A stretch of 64,000 nucleotides of DNA from Cinclus cinclus (Eukaryota > Chordata > Aves > Passeriformes > Cinclidae), in NCBI RefSeq assembly GCF_963662255.1, contig NC_085055.1, forward strand, positions 1,829,602 through 1,893,601, read 5' to 3'. The position numbers and the translations under genes are program-made. Positions 35,401 through 46,309 of this stretch are shown one piece after another. The notes beneath the pieces are model-generated. The model saw nothing but the letters and a program-made list of their open reading frames with translations, had not been told where the DNA came from and made no database searches. The stretch's first letter is position 1. The number at the start of each line of letters is the position of its first letter.

Positions 35401-38400
35401 GGAAGATTTTTGTCCCTGTCTTCACTGTTACAGGGTAAATTAAAGTCCTGCTCCTGCCAGACGATCCTGGATGGTCCCACAAACCCAATTTCCTCATTAC
35501 AACCCACTGCAGGGCAATGCAAGGGATTTCCTAAAGCTGGCATTTTCCCCAGGGTTAGTCCCATGGCCTCTCTTTCCTCTGCAGACACACTCTGCTCTCC
35601 TCAGAGGTTATTTCTGACCTGGCCCTTGGCAGCAGCAAAGTTGGTGGCATGAGGATGAATTAATTGTCAGCTGCTTTCCCAAATCCCCAAATTTTCACTG
35701 GGGACTCCACCACTGCCCTGTTCCAATGCTGGACCACCCTCTCCCTGAAGGAATTTTCCCTAATATCCAATCTAAACCTCCTCTGGCACAACTTGAAGCT
35801 GTTTCCTCTTGTTACTTGGTAGAAGTGACTTGGATGAAGACTGGAAATGGAAAAGCTCAGAGAGACACTTTACAAGGGATGGGATGACAGAAAAAAAGGG
35901 GGAATGGCTTCATATTCAAAGACTGGAGGTTTAGATGGGATATTGGGATGCAACTGTTCCCTGGGAGGGTGCCAGGCCCTGGAAGAGAATTCCCAGAGCA
36001 GCTGTGGCTGCCCCTGGATCCCTGGGAGTGTCCCAGGCCAGGCTGGAAATTGGTGTGGGAGCAGCCTGGGACAGTGTCCAGGGAGGTGTCCCTGTGTCCA
36101 TGGCAGGGGTGGAATCCCAGAATCCCAAAACCACCAGCTTGGAAGAGACCTTCAAGACCGTGGATCCAACCCATGCCCCAACACTTTAATTAACCCATGG
36201 CACTCCGTGCCACAGCCAGTCTGGCTTTGAACACACGCAGGGACGGCGACTCCACCGCACAATTCCAGACCTCATCACTGAAGTGAGACGGGACTGAAGT
36301 TCCCTTCCCACCCAAACCACGCCAGATTCCTCACAGCCCACCCTCCCGGGCCGCACCTTGATGAAGGAGTCATTGTTGGTGGCCAGGTAGACCCAGAAGG
36401 AGAGCGAGGGGTGCTCGTCGACGGCTTTGTAGAGGATGACAGCCCCGTGGTACTGCAGGGGCTGCTGGCTCTGGATCAGGGGTCCCACGGGGGACAAGGA
36501 GCTCACCATCCACTTGACGTGGGACGCCGAGAACTCGGCCGAGGGCTCGATGGCAGCACCGCTGCTCTTGATGTGCAGCACCCTGAAGGCCACGCCAGCA
36601 CCGCGATCTGTGGGGACAAGCCAGGGCTCAGAACGTCCCCAGGAGTGTCCCTGGCACCCCAGAATATGACTATTGGCCTCATACCGATAGCAGCAGCATA
36701 ACCCCCTAATAACCCCCTAATAACCCCCAATACACACTGCAAAGTTAGAAGCCATTCCAGAATCTGTTCACTTACAAAGGGTTTAAACATTTACATGTTC
36801 ATAACACTAACGCCTCCTATTGCCCCCGCTGTCATGGTAATTAGCTTGAAAGGCTGTTGAGCATCTAGTTTGCTCCCTGAATTGGGTCAGTGGTCCTTTT
36901 CATGGGGAGGGGTAGTAAAAAGGAAGCAAGGTGAGTCTTCCTCGTTCTGAACTTTCCACCCCTCCTGTAGCCAACAACACAAATGAGCTCTGGGAGAACT
37001 CCAACTTCATCTCTCCGTGACTTCCGAATGGGTTTTGTCCCCACATGTAGAAGATTTGCAATTGTCTGTGCTCCTTTAGATCTGTGTACCAGCTTCTCTG
37101 TTTCTCATTACAAACACAGCCAAACAAACATAAAAACGACAAGCAATTACTTATTTAAATCCTGGCCGACCACCTCAAATCCGGCTTCTTCTCACTAACT
37201 CTTAACTATTTCCAGCAAAGCCTATCTACCTGCTCTAACTAATCCCAACAAACCTATCTTCAGCTAAAATCACAGCTTCTCTGAAATCCGTGCGTGCCCT
37301 GGCCCCGGGGTCACTCACCCCCCAGGCAGAGGCAATGTGGGAATTGGATGGAGCTGAGCACGGCGGGCGCTGAGCAGCGCACATCGAACAGGGGTCCACC
37401 CACGATCCAGGGTTTCTCCACCAGCTGGGAATATTTGCTCCAGGATAACAGGGAATATGTGATCCTGGCACTGCCTGTCACCTCGAAAATCAGCCCTGTG
37501 ATGCTGCACTGGTAGGAGCCCTCTGCATCCAGCTGCACCCTGCAAGAGACGGCCAAAAAATACTGGGAATTGCCAGGGGTAACAGTGACTCCCTCCCGCT
37601 TTATCTCCACAGCACAGGGACCTCAATGGGCTCCAGTCCGGTTTTGAGCTGGCACTGGGCTGTTAAAAGCTGCTGAAGACCTGCCCAGACTATGCAAAAC
37701 AGCTGGAAATGAGCATTTTGCATCAAATTTCCTGTGGCAGGAGCTGCTCTCACACGAAGGGCTCGGTGTCAGAGCCAGCATTTCCGTGGGTAACACCAAC
37801 AGGGACCAGCCCAAGGCACACAGAGGGAGAACAGGATCCGAGGAAAAATGCAGTGCTGAAGGGGAGGGGGAAGCAGGGCAAGATGCCTCATGTGCATCCA
37901 GGCTGAAATAAGCACACAAAAATGGGGCTGCTGTTAATTACTGCAGCAAGACAGCACAGCATCCTGAAAAACCCTCGCAGGAGCCATCTGGGACCAGGAT
38001 CTGGAGGCAGCACAGGCCCTAAACTGTGATTTTTAAGGATCTGGGTGCACCTTCCAGTATTAATCCAAATGCATTTGTGCAGCTAATGAGCTTCTTTGCC
38101 CACTTCAACCAAAGACATCGAGCACCTTAATGAGAACAACATAAACTCAAACCCATCACGTTAAAAAAATTCATACATAAATTGTCCTCCAGCAAGTCTC
38201 CTGGGGGTCACTTGCTCCTTCTGGTCCTGCAAATAGATATTTTAGAAAAATTATCTTTAAAAGGGTGAGGAGAGAGTGGAATTGCAGTTTGCAAATGATC
38301 TCATGCAAAATAAGTGGGTGGGGTTTTTTTCCCTCACAAACCTACATTTTCACTCCTGCAGTGCTCACAGGGTGGCAAGCAGCTCCCTCCTAGTGGGAAA

Positions 38401-41400
38401 AGAGGAAGATGAGCTCATGGAAAGCCAGGTAATTAAACAGGCAGGAATTAAAAAAAAAAAAACCAAAACCCTCAGGAGATCTGTTCCTACCTGACTCATT
38501 GCAGTAAGGTGGGTATTCCTTCTCCTCCTGCTCTTCATCTAGGAAAAAGGAGTTTGGAGTAAATATCTCAATGTCCAGAGGGTTTTTGCTGCCACATTCG
38601 CCCAGGACAACCCCACAATTTCATCTGCTTAAATTCATCAAATCCTAAGGAGAACATTCCTGAGAGTCCTTGCAGGTTTTGCACAGCCTGGGGGTGAAGC
38701 TGAACATCAGGATACAAATCTGCCAAGAGCTCCCTAAATTGCCCAAACTCCTGGGAATTTCCACAGGGGTTAAAAAAAGATTTATCCTGGCGTGAGCCTC
38801 ATGGTGCCAAGGACAAAGTTCAGCCCCTGGCATGGAAACTGGGAACAGCTTTCCCAAGGAGCAACCACCACATTGTCTGCAGCATGTTTGTCCCTAAAAT
38901 GATTTAGAACTGCCTGGATTCTCCTGGCTGAATCCATCAGGATGGGATTCCAAAAGAGCTGACACTTCAGGCCAAAGGCTGGGTCCTGATGGGTGGATTT
39001 GGGAGCAGGGGAGTGGCGGAGCTGCCAGGATCAGCTGCTTCCTATCCCACCTCCCTCCCAGGAAAAAGGGATCCTGGAGGCTGTCCTGGATCCTGGAGGC
39101 TGTCCCAGAACTATCCTGGAATTCCACCCAGGCTGGGCTGCGTGCCCAAATCCTGCTATCCCGGTCCCTGAGCTGCAGCAGGGCTGGAGCAGCACCAGGA
39201 ACACTCCCTGCACATGCAAGGAGGGGCCTCCAGCCCTCATTTCCTAGGGATGCTCTCCAGCAGCTCCTTTTCCCAAAAGAGATGGAGCTGATGGCTGGGC
39301 CAGCTCCAAATCCTTCCTGCCACCCCACATCACCCCTCAGGCATTGTTTATCTGAGCTGGCTTCCTCCCGCTGAGCAAGGGATAAAGGGGACAGTAAACC
39401 CACACTCACCCAGCCTTCCTCCATCCCACTCCTCTGCATCTGCAGAGGAAAAAAAAAAAAAAAACATTGCAGTTGTTTAATTATCAGTATTACATAAAAA
39501 CAGAAGAAACTGCTGGCAGCAAAACCCATGGAAGCACAAACCCACCGACAGCAAACACTTCCTTTAATTCTTTTCCTGACCATCCTGTTTGGACAGTTCT
39601 GTTGCCAATTTTTGAGGAAATTTATGGCCTCTTGGTGTTTGGACAACTGCTGTGGTGCAAAAATATCCGTGGGTATTGTGAGGTGTTGTGTCTGCGAGGT
39701 GAAAGCAGCATAAGCTGCTGCCCTTTGAACATTGACAGGAAAATCGTTGGCTCCCAAAAATTTTATTGGGAAAGCAATCAGAGTTAGCATTCCCTAATAA
39801 CTGTGGGATTATACCCAGGAGCAGCAGCTGGTTTAAACTTGAGTTTTAAAAAAGGGATTACAGGTAAATAAATCACAAAGCTCTGCTCACCCGACTCCTC
39901 TTCTGAGCTGCTGCTGGAGCTGCCTTCAGAACTGGCTTCTCCTTAAAAACAGGCACAGGTGGAATGAGAGTCCAGGAATCCATCCAGAGGTTTGGATCCA
40001 CCAGGCCAGGCAGCAGATTAGATGATGGAACAGGAAAAAAAAAAAAATCAGAGAAAAACATCAGAGCATCAAATTCCAGCACCAGGGGTGACTCTGGGGT
40101 CACCCAGGCCCTTCTGAAGGGTGTTTAAAATATTTAATTCTCGTGTTTTATACAGCCTGGGATAATTTTGGAGCTTCACCCATGGCACATCCCTGTTAAA
40201 TTATGGTTTTCCAGGGCAGGTGGGAGCTGTGTGTCCCACCAGACCCGTGTGGATTCACCAAATGTGGTTCCAATTAATTATTCTTACAAACATCATTTGA
40301 AGAGAAACCAGCACTGGAAGGGCAGGGATGCGCTTTGGGATGTGGCTGGGGGGACATTTGGGATGCAGGAGCAGTCACACCATCCCAGGAGTGAGGAGAT
40401 CCCCCAGCCATGGTGTGCTCACCCTCCGGGTGCTCCTCAGCCGATCCCGATCCCGATCCTGACCCCTCCATGTCATTGGGTGTCACCTCTGCCAGAGAAA
40501 AACAGGGAGTTAAAGTCTGAGAAGGATTTAATCCTTCTCTTGCCATGTTTGTACTCAGAGAAAGGGAATAAATAACAAAAGGACAGGGATTTTAAAAACC
40601 ACCATAAACTCCAAAATAATCCATAAACAAAGGGTTTACACCGAGGCTTTTAAAGCTGGTTATGGAATTCCCATTCCCAAGGATGGGCATTTCCCAGAAT
40701 CCCTGTACCTTTCCAACTGGTTTTTAAAGCCAGTTTTAGAATTCCCATTCCCAAGGATGGGCATTTCCCAGAATCCCTGTACCTTTCCAACTGGTTTTTA
40801 AAGCCAGTTACAGAAATCCCATTCCCATTCCCAAGGATGGGCACTTCCCAGAATCCCTGTACCTTTTTCATCTGAGGAGAGGGACTCTGCCCCGCTGCAA
40901 GACAAAAGCAGACACAGGTGAGAACTCTGCCAGTCCTCTGCCACACTTCCACAGGAGCAGCATTCCCAGCTCCTGCCTGCTGGCATCGCTCCCAGGCTCA
41001 GGAATCTGGGAACTGACTTGGGATGGGGGATTAAATATTAAATATTAAACATTGAATATGATATATTAAATCTCTCCTGCAGCATCACCCCTGCCCTGGC
41101 TCTCTCCTGGTGCTTTTGGGGACACCTGGCTCTGCTGGACACAATTCCCACTGGCACAAGCTCCTGGTTCCAGCCCCTTGTGCCAAAGCACGAGGATCCC
41201 GTGCCAGGCGCCCGTTGCATTTGGGAGCAATCCAACCAATCTCCAGGCAGGAGGAAACTCAGAGAAACTCTGGACTCCAGCAGAGCCATTGGTGGCAAAC
41301 TCACAGCAACCTCCAGCCTCCATGCACTCCTGGAAAGGGGAAACCTGCTGTGTTTATCCTCCACGGATGAAAATCCTGTTTGGAAAGCTTTTCCATGACA

Positions 41401-41964
41401 TCTGTCAGGCAGATCCAGCGGAGAGGAGCTGCCCTGAGGAAGGGAACAGCCCTGGGTGCAGTCACCATAAAGCAGCAGGTGACACCCAGCTCTCCCGCAC
41501 TGTGGTGGCACCAGGAGATATTCCAGAACCTCCGCCCTGCCGAGGGGCAGCTGGAAGAGCAGCCAGGGGAAAAAAGCATCCAGCCCTTTTTTAAATTTTA
41601 TTTTTGGAGGTAGTGAAGGTCACAGTGCAATCCCAGAGATGCTGGGGATGGTGAAACTGGAATTGCTGGGGATGATTTTGGCTATCCCAGAGTGCCCCTG
41701 GAACGAGTGGGCATCCAGAGCCTCGGGGCCACACTGGGGCACTCAGCCACAAAATTGAAAAAGAAATAAAGAGACAGGAATGGCGGAGGCAGGAAAATCA
41801 ATAATAGGATTCCCGAGGGAATTCTCAGGGAAGCGATGCCAGCTGAGGGAGCCCTGGCAAAGCACAGCAAAGGGGCTGCAAAAGTTTCTGGGTCAAGTGC
41901 AGGAAGAAGTGGGAAAACTTTTCCCCCACAAGAAATTACACAACAGTTTGCTCTTCCAAACTGT

Positions 41965-41995
<31 letters not shown>

Positions 41996-43154
41996 TTTAT
42001 TTCTCTGGAGGATTTGGATGAAGCCTGGATGCTCTCCAGGGCCGGCAGCCGAGCCAAGCGATGTTTGTGCAACCCTTCAACCCTTCCACCAAGTGCTGGC
42101 TTGCAGAACTTGGGATCGCTTCCCTCGAACCCCTCCAGCTGCATTTATTTCCCTCCTCCCGCGCTGGCAAACAGCGCAGGAACGGGGGGGAGAAGGAGGA
42201 AATCAAGAAACAAAAAAAAAAAAAAAGAAACGAAAGAAAGAAAGAAAGCAAGCACCCAAACAGGCGGGCCTTGTACAGTTAATGACTGTACCCATTAATT
42301 GCACGGGGGAGAAAGGAGGAGGAGCCGGGCAGGGAAAACGGCTCCGCGAGGGCGATAAAGAAGGGGAAGATAAACACGAGCTTTGTTCGGGGTTGGGGGG
42401 AACCGGGGGATCCGGGGGAACCGGGGGGATCCGGGGGATACCGGGGAACCGGGGGGATACCGGGGGGATCCGGGGTGATCCGGGGGATACCGGGGGGATC
42501 CGGGGGGATCCGGGGGATACCGGGGGGATCCGGGGGGATACCGGGGGGATACCGGGGGGATCCGGGGGGATCCGGGGGGATTCCGGGGGGATCCGGGGGA
42601 ATACCGGGGGAATACCGGGGGAATACCGGGGGGATACCGGGGGGATCCGGAGTACCGGAGAGCAGCGCTGCTTTGTCTGCGGGAGCGGGGGATGCGCCCG
42701 CTGCAGGTGCACGGCTGGGAGCGGGAACCCAAACTGAGCGGGTTCGGGGGTTTTGGGGACTGGAGAGGGGCGGGGGGGAACTCCCGGCTCGGCGTTCAGG
42801 AAAAAAATTAAAAAAAAAATTGGAGCGAGGGAGACGGGAGGGGATGGAGGAGAGGGAGGATGGCGGGGATGCAGGTGGGGTGGGGGATGGGGAGGATGCG
42901 AGGGGCGGGGTAAATCGGGGGGGATTTGGGGACATCGGGGGGGATTTGGGGACATCGGGGGGGATTTGGGGACATCGGGGGGTGCAGGGGGACAGCGGGA
43001 AGAGCGGGAGGGGACAACAGAGGGCAGGGCGGTGGGAGACGCCGCGCAGCCCCGGGCCGGGGCGGGGGAGGTTGCGGGGGGATGGAAGGGGACGAGGGGA
43101 CAGCGGGGACACCGTCAGCGCTCACCTGTCGGGCCCCCGGGCCGGGCCGGACAT
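32421..43154 (-). CDS. FIIND (ZU5-UPA) and death-domain protein, NLRP1/CARD8/PIDD1-related
   Basis: Exons on the minus strand: 43154-43126 (ATG), 40894-40863, 40488-40423, 39941-39891, 39439-39410, 38538-38491, 37702-37681 (tentative), 37539-37319, 36607-36357, 35153-35019, 34762-34624, 33895-33842, 33741-33658, 32919-32650 and 32479-32421 (tentative). They sum to 1491 bp, 497 codons, with every phase matching. Order: start MSGPARGPD; acidic Ser/Glu tail of about 85 residues; ZU5 half of a FIIND ([21 protein letters not shown]); UPA half ending VWKAKLRE; a basic linker ([18 protein letters not shown]); and a death domain ([31 protein letters not shown]). FIINDs of NLRP1, CARD8 and PIDD1 self-cleave and release a UPA-effector piece. 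No NACHT, LRR or CARD is seen. Role in innate sensing or death signalling is inferred. Confidence 0.82.
32650..32919 (-). CDS. Death-domain exon of the FIIND gene
   Basis: 90 codons in a single exon, phase 1 to 1. [40 protein letters not shown] and [10 protein letters not shown] match the six-helix death-domain pattern (Trp in helix 2, W.D in helix 4, final L.. AL). This is not a CARD by pattern. Confidence 0.8.
32985..33450 (-). mobile_element. CR1 LINE fragment with internal tandem expansion
   Basis: A reverse-oriented CR1 body: CTGTTCCCTGGGAGAAGATC, CAGAGCCACAAGGACCCCCT, then repeated GGAATTCTCCAAACCC/TTTCCCAGCTCCCTCA units, then GGACACGCTCCAGCCCCTCC and GTGAGGATCCCAGAAGAGTC. It sits in the intron before the death-domain exon. 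Confidence 0.85.
34205..34610 (+). mobile_element. CR1 LINE 3' fragment, forward
   Basis: GAGCAGCTCTGCTGGGAGG, GGACAGGACACAGGGACTGG, GAGAAGCTGTGGCTGCCCCT and GGGACAGTGGAAGGAGTCCC in canonical order, within a FIIND-gene intron. Confidence 0.9.
35715..36345. mobile_element. Composite CR1 unit, reverse joined to forward, plus a second reverse tail
   Basis: A reverse CR1 end (35735-35835) meets a forward piece (35845-36120). Another reverse tail (36110-36345) follows, with CCACCAGCTTGGAAGAGACC and GATCCAACCCATGCCCCAAC. The first junction matches that at 26.3 kb. Confidence 0.7.
36357..36607 (-). CDS. FIIND exon with predicted self-cleavage site
   Basis: 83 codons plus the split first one. It carries VLHIKSSG (His codon 36573-36575) and VSSLSPVG (Ser codon 36492-36494). 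The two residues are 27 apart, the spacing of the catalytic His and Ser in human NLRP1 and CARD8. The residue before the Ser is Leu instead of the usual Phe. The UPA start [12 protein letters not shown] follows. Confidence 0.85.
36660..37285 (-). mobile_element. Unclassified LTR-like insertion in a FIIND-gene intron
   Basis: A unique-looking roughly 620-bp block nearly fills the intron 36608-37318. It has three CCCCCTAATAAC-type repeats at one end. On the minus strand, text such as CTACAGGAGGGGTGGAAAGT resembles endogenous retroviral LTR or 3' sequence by composition. I did not find clear LTR ends or target duplications. It encodes nothing intact. Confidence 0.35.
37681..37702 (-). CDS. Candidate 22-bp microexon of the FIIND gene
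   Basis: The preceding exon ends in phase 1 and the next needs phase 2, so a piece of length 1 mod 3 must lie between. This 22-bp stretch has acceptor TTTCCAG and reads AVLHSLGR into VQLDAEG. Its donor (CAG|GTCTTC) is weak, so another exon is possible. Confidence 0.3.
42405..42660. repeat. G-rich minisatellite (CCGGGGGGATCCGGGGGGATA)
   Basis: About 10-13-bp units of CCGGGGGGAT(CC/ACC) occur in intron 1 of the FIIND gene. Runs of 4-6 G spaced by short loops on the plus strand give strong G-quadruplex potential. Confidence 0.93.
42905..42985. repeat. GGGGACATCGGGGGGGATTT repeats, about 3.5 copies
   Basis: Tandem 21-22-bp G-rich units lie just downstream of the FIIND first exon, in intron 1. 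Confidence 0.85.
43126..43154 (-). CDS. First coding exon of the FIIND gene
   Basis: ATG TCC GGC CCG... with G at -3 encodes MSGPARGPD plus two bases of a Ser codon. The donor CAG|GTGAGC joins the 32-bp second exon in frame ([13 protein letters not shown]). It lies in CpG-rich DNA. Confidence 0.7.
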
Positions 43155-43479
43155 CGCGAAGGGTCCGTTCGGGGACACCGAGCGGGAACGGCCGCGTCCT
43201 CCGCGCGTGGGGGGCGGGAACGAGCGGGGACAGCCCCGGGGACAGCCCCGGACCCTCCCCCGGACCCTCCCCCGGACCCTCCCCCGGACCCTCCCCCGGT
43301 GCTCCCGATCACCACCCGTGGTTCTCATCCCCGCTCGGAGCTCGGGGGCTGCGCGTCCATCGCCCCCTCCCTCCGTGTAGCCAGGGACAGAGCCGGTATA
43401 ATCCATAAATAGAACGGATTTATGAAGTTTAGTCAGATAATCCAGATATTTAAGTAATAAGATAGTTAAGGTAATCATT

Positions 43480-43750
43480 AAAATTTATGCTAAATGAATA
43501 AATAATTAATGAAATAATTGATATCATAATAGTTGAATATTTAAAATTATTTAATGCAATTGATATCATAGTAGTTGAATATTTAAAATTATTTAATGCT
43601 ACAATTAAAATAAGACAATAAAATAAGAAAATAAGAAAATAAGAAAATAAAATAATAAAATAATAAAATAATGTAATAATATAATAGTATAATAAAATAA
43701 TAAAAGAAAATAATATAATAATAAAATAATAAAATAAAATAACATTATCC
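43480..43750. repeat. AT-rich ATAAAATA simple repeats
   Basis: Includes two copies of a 45-bp unit (ATTGATATCAT.ATAGTTGAAT) and then TAAAATAA runs. Confidence 0.85.
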
Positions 43751-43834
43751 AGAGATAATATTGATATTCTGGGCGTACTAGTTGTTATCTATTGGAATAT
43801 TTGTATTATATACACGTATGGGATCGTTCTAAAA

Positions 43835-43985
43835 TCCCAGAATGGTTTGGGTGGGGAAGGGACCTTAAAGCTCATCTCGTTCCACCCCTCCTGCCACGGG
43901 CAGGGCCAATTTCCATGGATCCGGTTCCTCCAAACCCTGTCCAGCTTGGCCTTGGACACGTCAGGATTCGCCTCCTGCTGGCAGA
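43835..43985 (-). mobile_element. CR1 LINE 3' fragment, reverse orientation
   Basis: AAAATCCCAGAATGGTTTGG, GGAAGGGACCTTAAAGCTCA and CCTGTCCAGCTTGGCCTTGG. Confidence 0.85.
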
Positions 43986-44305
43986 GCTGCTTAGGGGGAA
44001 AAATAGAAAAAGAAAAAAAAAAAAAAAGGAAAAAAAAAGAAAAAGAAAAAAAAGTTAAACTGTAAGAAAGAAAGAAACCAGCCCAGACCTGCAGCAGACT
44101 GGGGTTTTTATTTTTTTTTTGCAACAACAACAAAAAAATAATAATAAGAAGAAGAATAAAAAATCAGAATAGGAATAAAAATAAAAATAAAAAAGTGCCA
44201 GGGAAGGAAATCCCCTGTAAACAACTGGTTCAGGCACTTGGCAACAAATCCAGCCTGGAGCAAACTGAAGGAAGTGGGAAAAGTTCATGGCACAGGGACA
44301 GCTGA

Positions 44306-44665
44306 GAGGGGAAAGGAAAGGAAAGGAAAGGAAAGGAAAGGAAAGGAAAGGAAAGGGGAAAGGAAAGGAAAGGGGAAAGGAAAGGAAAGGGGAAAGGAAA
44401 GGAAAGGAAAGGGGAAAGGAAAGGAAAGGGGAAAGGAAAGGAAAGGGGAAAGGAAAGGAAAGGAGAAAGGAAAGGAAAGGAGAAAGGAAAGGAAAGGAGA
44501 AAGGAAAGGAAAGGAGAAAGGAAAGGAAAGGAGAAAGGAAAGGAAAGGAGAAAGGAAAGGAAAGGAGAAAGGAAAGGAAAGGAGAAAGGAAAGGAAAGGA
44601 AAGGAAAGGAAAGGAAAGGAAAGGAAAGGAAAGGAAAGGAAAGGAAAGGAAAGGAAAGGAAAGGG
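44306..44665. repeat. (GGAAA)n purine array with phased GGGGAAA/GGAGAAA variants
   Basis: Pure purine on the plus strand. Blocks of GGGGAAAGGAAAGGAAA are followed by GGAGAAAGGAAAGGAAA and then plain GGAAA. All frames are open by composition. Confidence 0.97.
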
Positions 44666-45512
44666 GTGCTGAAGGGTTTTTTTCTTTCCCAGCTCCATCC
44701 CTGGGATGCTGCTCAGAGCTCCCTAAGCTGAGCCATCATTTTTCAGCTTTTCCAGTCATCTCCAGGCCTGAGGATGATGCAATAGATATGCAACAAATAA
44801 ATAAATCAATCAATATGAACTGTCCCAGCACCGGGAGCAGCCCCAGCCCAGCTCTCCTTGCTCATGGATTCACAGCAGCTCAGCCCAACCCTCCCCAATT
44901 TCGAGTTTTCCTCGGAGGGTCTGATTCACCCCCAGCAGAACCCGGCCCAGTTCACATCAACAACCCTTCCCAGTTTAACTGGAGCCTCGTGGTGCTGAGG
45001 GAGGCTGCGGTTCAGTTTCTCAGAGCATAAATCAGATTTTTTCTTCAAGGACAGGGACAGATTTAAGACCCAGCTTTGCTGGCACTTTTATAAACCAGGC
45101 CTTTCTGGGGAAAAGGAAACGGGAGCTGCTGGCTGCACCCTTGGACAAGTCCTTGCAGGCAGCTCCCAGGGGAATTCCTGCTGCTCCCCCAGGTCCTCCT
45201 GCAGGGGCTGGGGTGCAGAGACTGGGGTGCCTCGGGGTGCCAGACATTTGCCACCTAAAAAATCAGGATCTGGAGGCAACCAGAGCAGTGTCAGCCTCCC
45301 ACAACCCCTCTGATTCTGCAGGCCCATCCCCTGAGCCCCACATTCATCCCAGCTTTAAAAATGGGGATAAATCATAGAAATCCAGAGCCTGAAGCAAATC
45401 TGTGGAGGGTAGCAGGAATATGGAAGGAGGTGAGAAGAGACATCTCTTCTTTCTTCCTTGGCAGATTGGATCTGGGTTTTCAGGAGCTTTGTCAGCACTG
45501 AAGTTCATGACA

Positions 45513-45745
45513 TTTCTTCTTCTCCTTTTTCTTTTCCTCCTTCTCCTTCTTCCTTTTCTTCATTCATCTTCCTTTTCTTCATCCTTCTTCCTTCCTCTCT
45601 TCTTCCTCTTTTCCTCCTCTTCCTTCTTCCTCTTTTTCTTCAAATCTTTTCCTCCTCTTCTTCTTCTCCTCCTCCTTCTGTTAATCTTCTTCACTTTCTT
45701 CTATTACTACTATTACTACTATTGTTATTATTGTTGTTGTTGTTA
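45513..45745. repeat. Polypyrimidine CTT-rich tract followed by ATT/GTT triplets
   Basis: Irregular CTTCTTCCT sequence (45513-45690), then TATTACTAC and TGTTGTTGT triplets. Confidence 0.85.
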
Positions 45746-46309
45746 TTACTACTTACAGCAGGCCATCCATTCACTTTTTGGGTACTATTTGAACAACTAA
45801 TGCATTTACCAGATCATTATCAGAAAATAAGAAAGGCACCCAAAAAAAAATGATTTAAACTCCCAGAAACTCCCACTTTTCTGGTCCCAGCCATTTGTGT
45901 CTTCTCACGTTGGACTGTTCAGCCCTTCCAGGGATTCCCATTTAGTAAGGAAAGCTCAGTGAGAGGTTGTTTGGACTTTGTGGGTGCAGCTGGCCCTGCA
46001 GCCTCGCAGCACAACAGGGGAGTGTTCAGCCAGAGGATGCGAGCAGGGCAGGGAGAGCTGGGAGAGTGAATTCCAAGAGCAGCTATTGATGAGTGCTGAG
46101 GGCTGGAATTGTGTGCTCAGCACAGGGAGCTCAGCGTGCACCGAGATCCTTTTGTCAGAAAATGGAGATTTTTAATTTTTTTTTTTTTTTCTCAGCAACA
46201 ACTGAATCCCAGAGCTCACACGTGCGCCCTTGGCACTCAGCTGGAGGGTTGGAATTCCGGGTCCTGTTTTGTCTGATAGGGAATCATGAAGTCATTAATC
46301 ACACTATCA

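Larger units (their letters stand above)
42290..43400. promoter_or_regulatory. CpG-rich promoter region of the FIIND gene
   Basis: High GC with frequent CpG, the strongest such block between 30 and 53 kb, covers the first exon and the start of intron 1. No TATA box was noticed. CCGGACCCTCCC repeats (43247-43300) lie just upstream of the ATG on the gene's strand. Confidence 0.55.

Noticed and set aside
37623..37919. 98-codon reverse frame as the missing FIIND exon
   Set aside because: Phase does not fit both neighbours and the sequence has no family features; a 22-bp candidate fits the phases better.
44238..45030. Lys/Arg/Gly-rich frames over 44.3-44.7 kb
   Set aside because: Pure GGAAA repeat; any frame is open.
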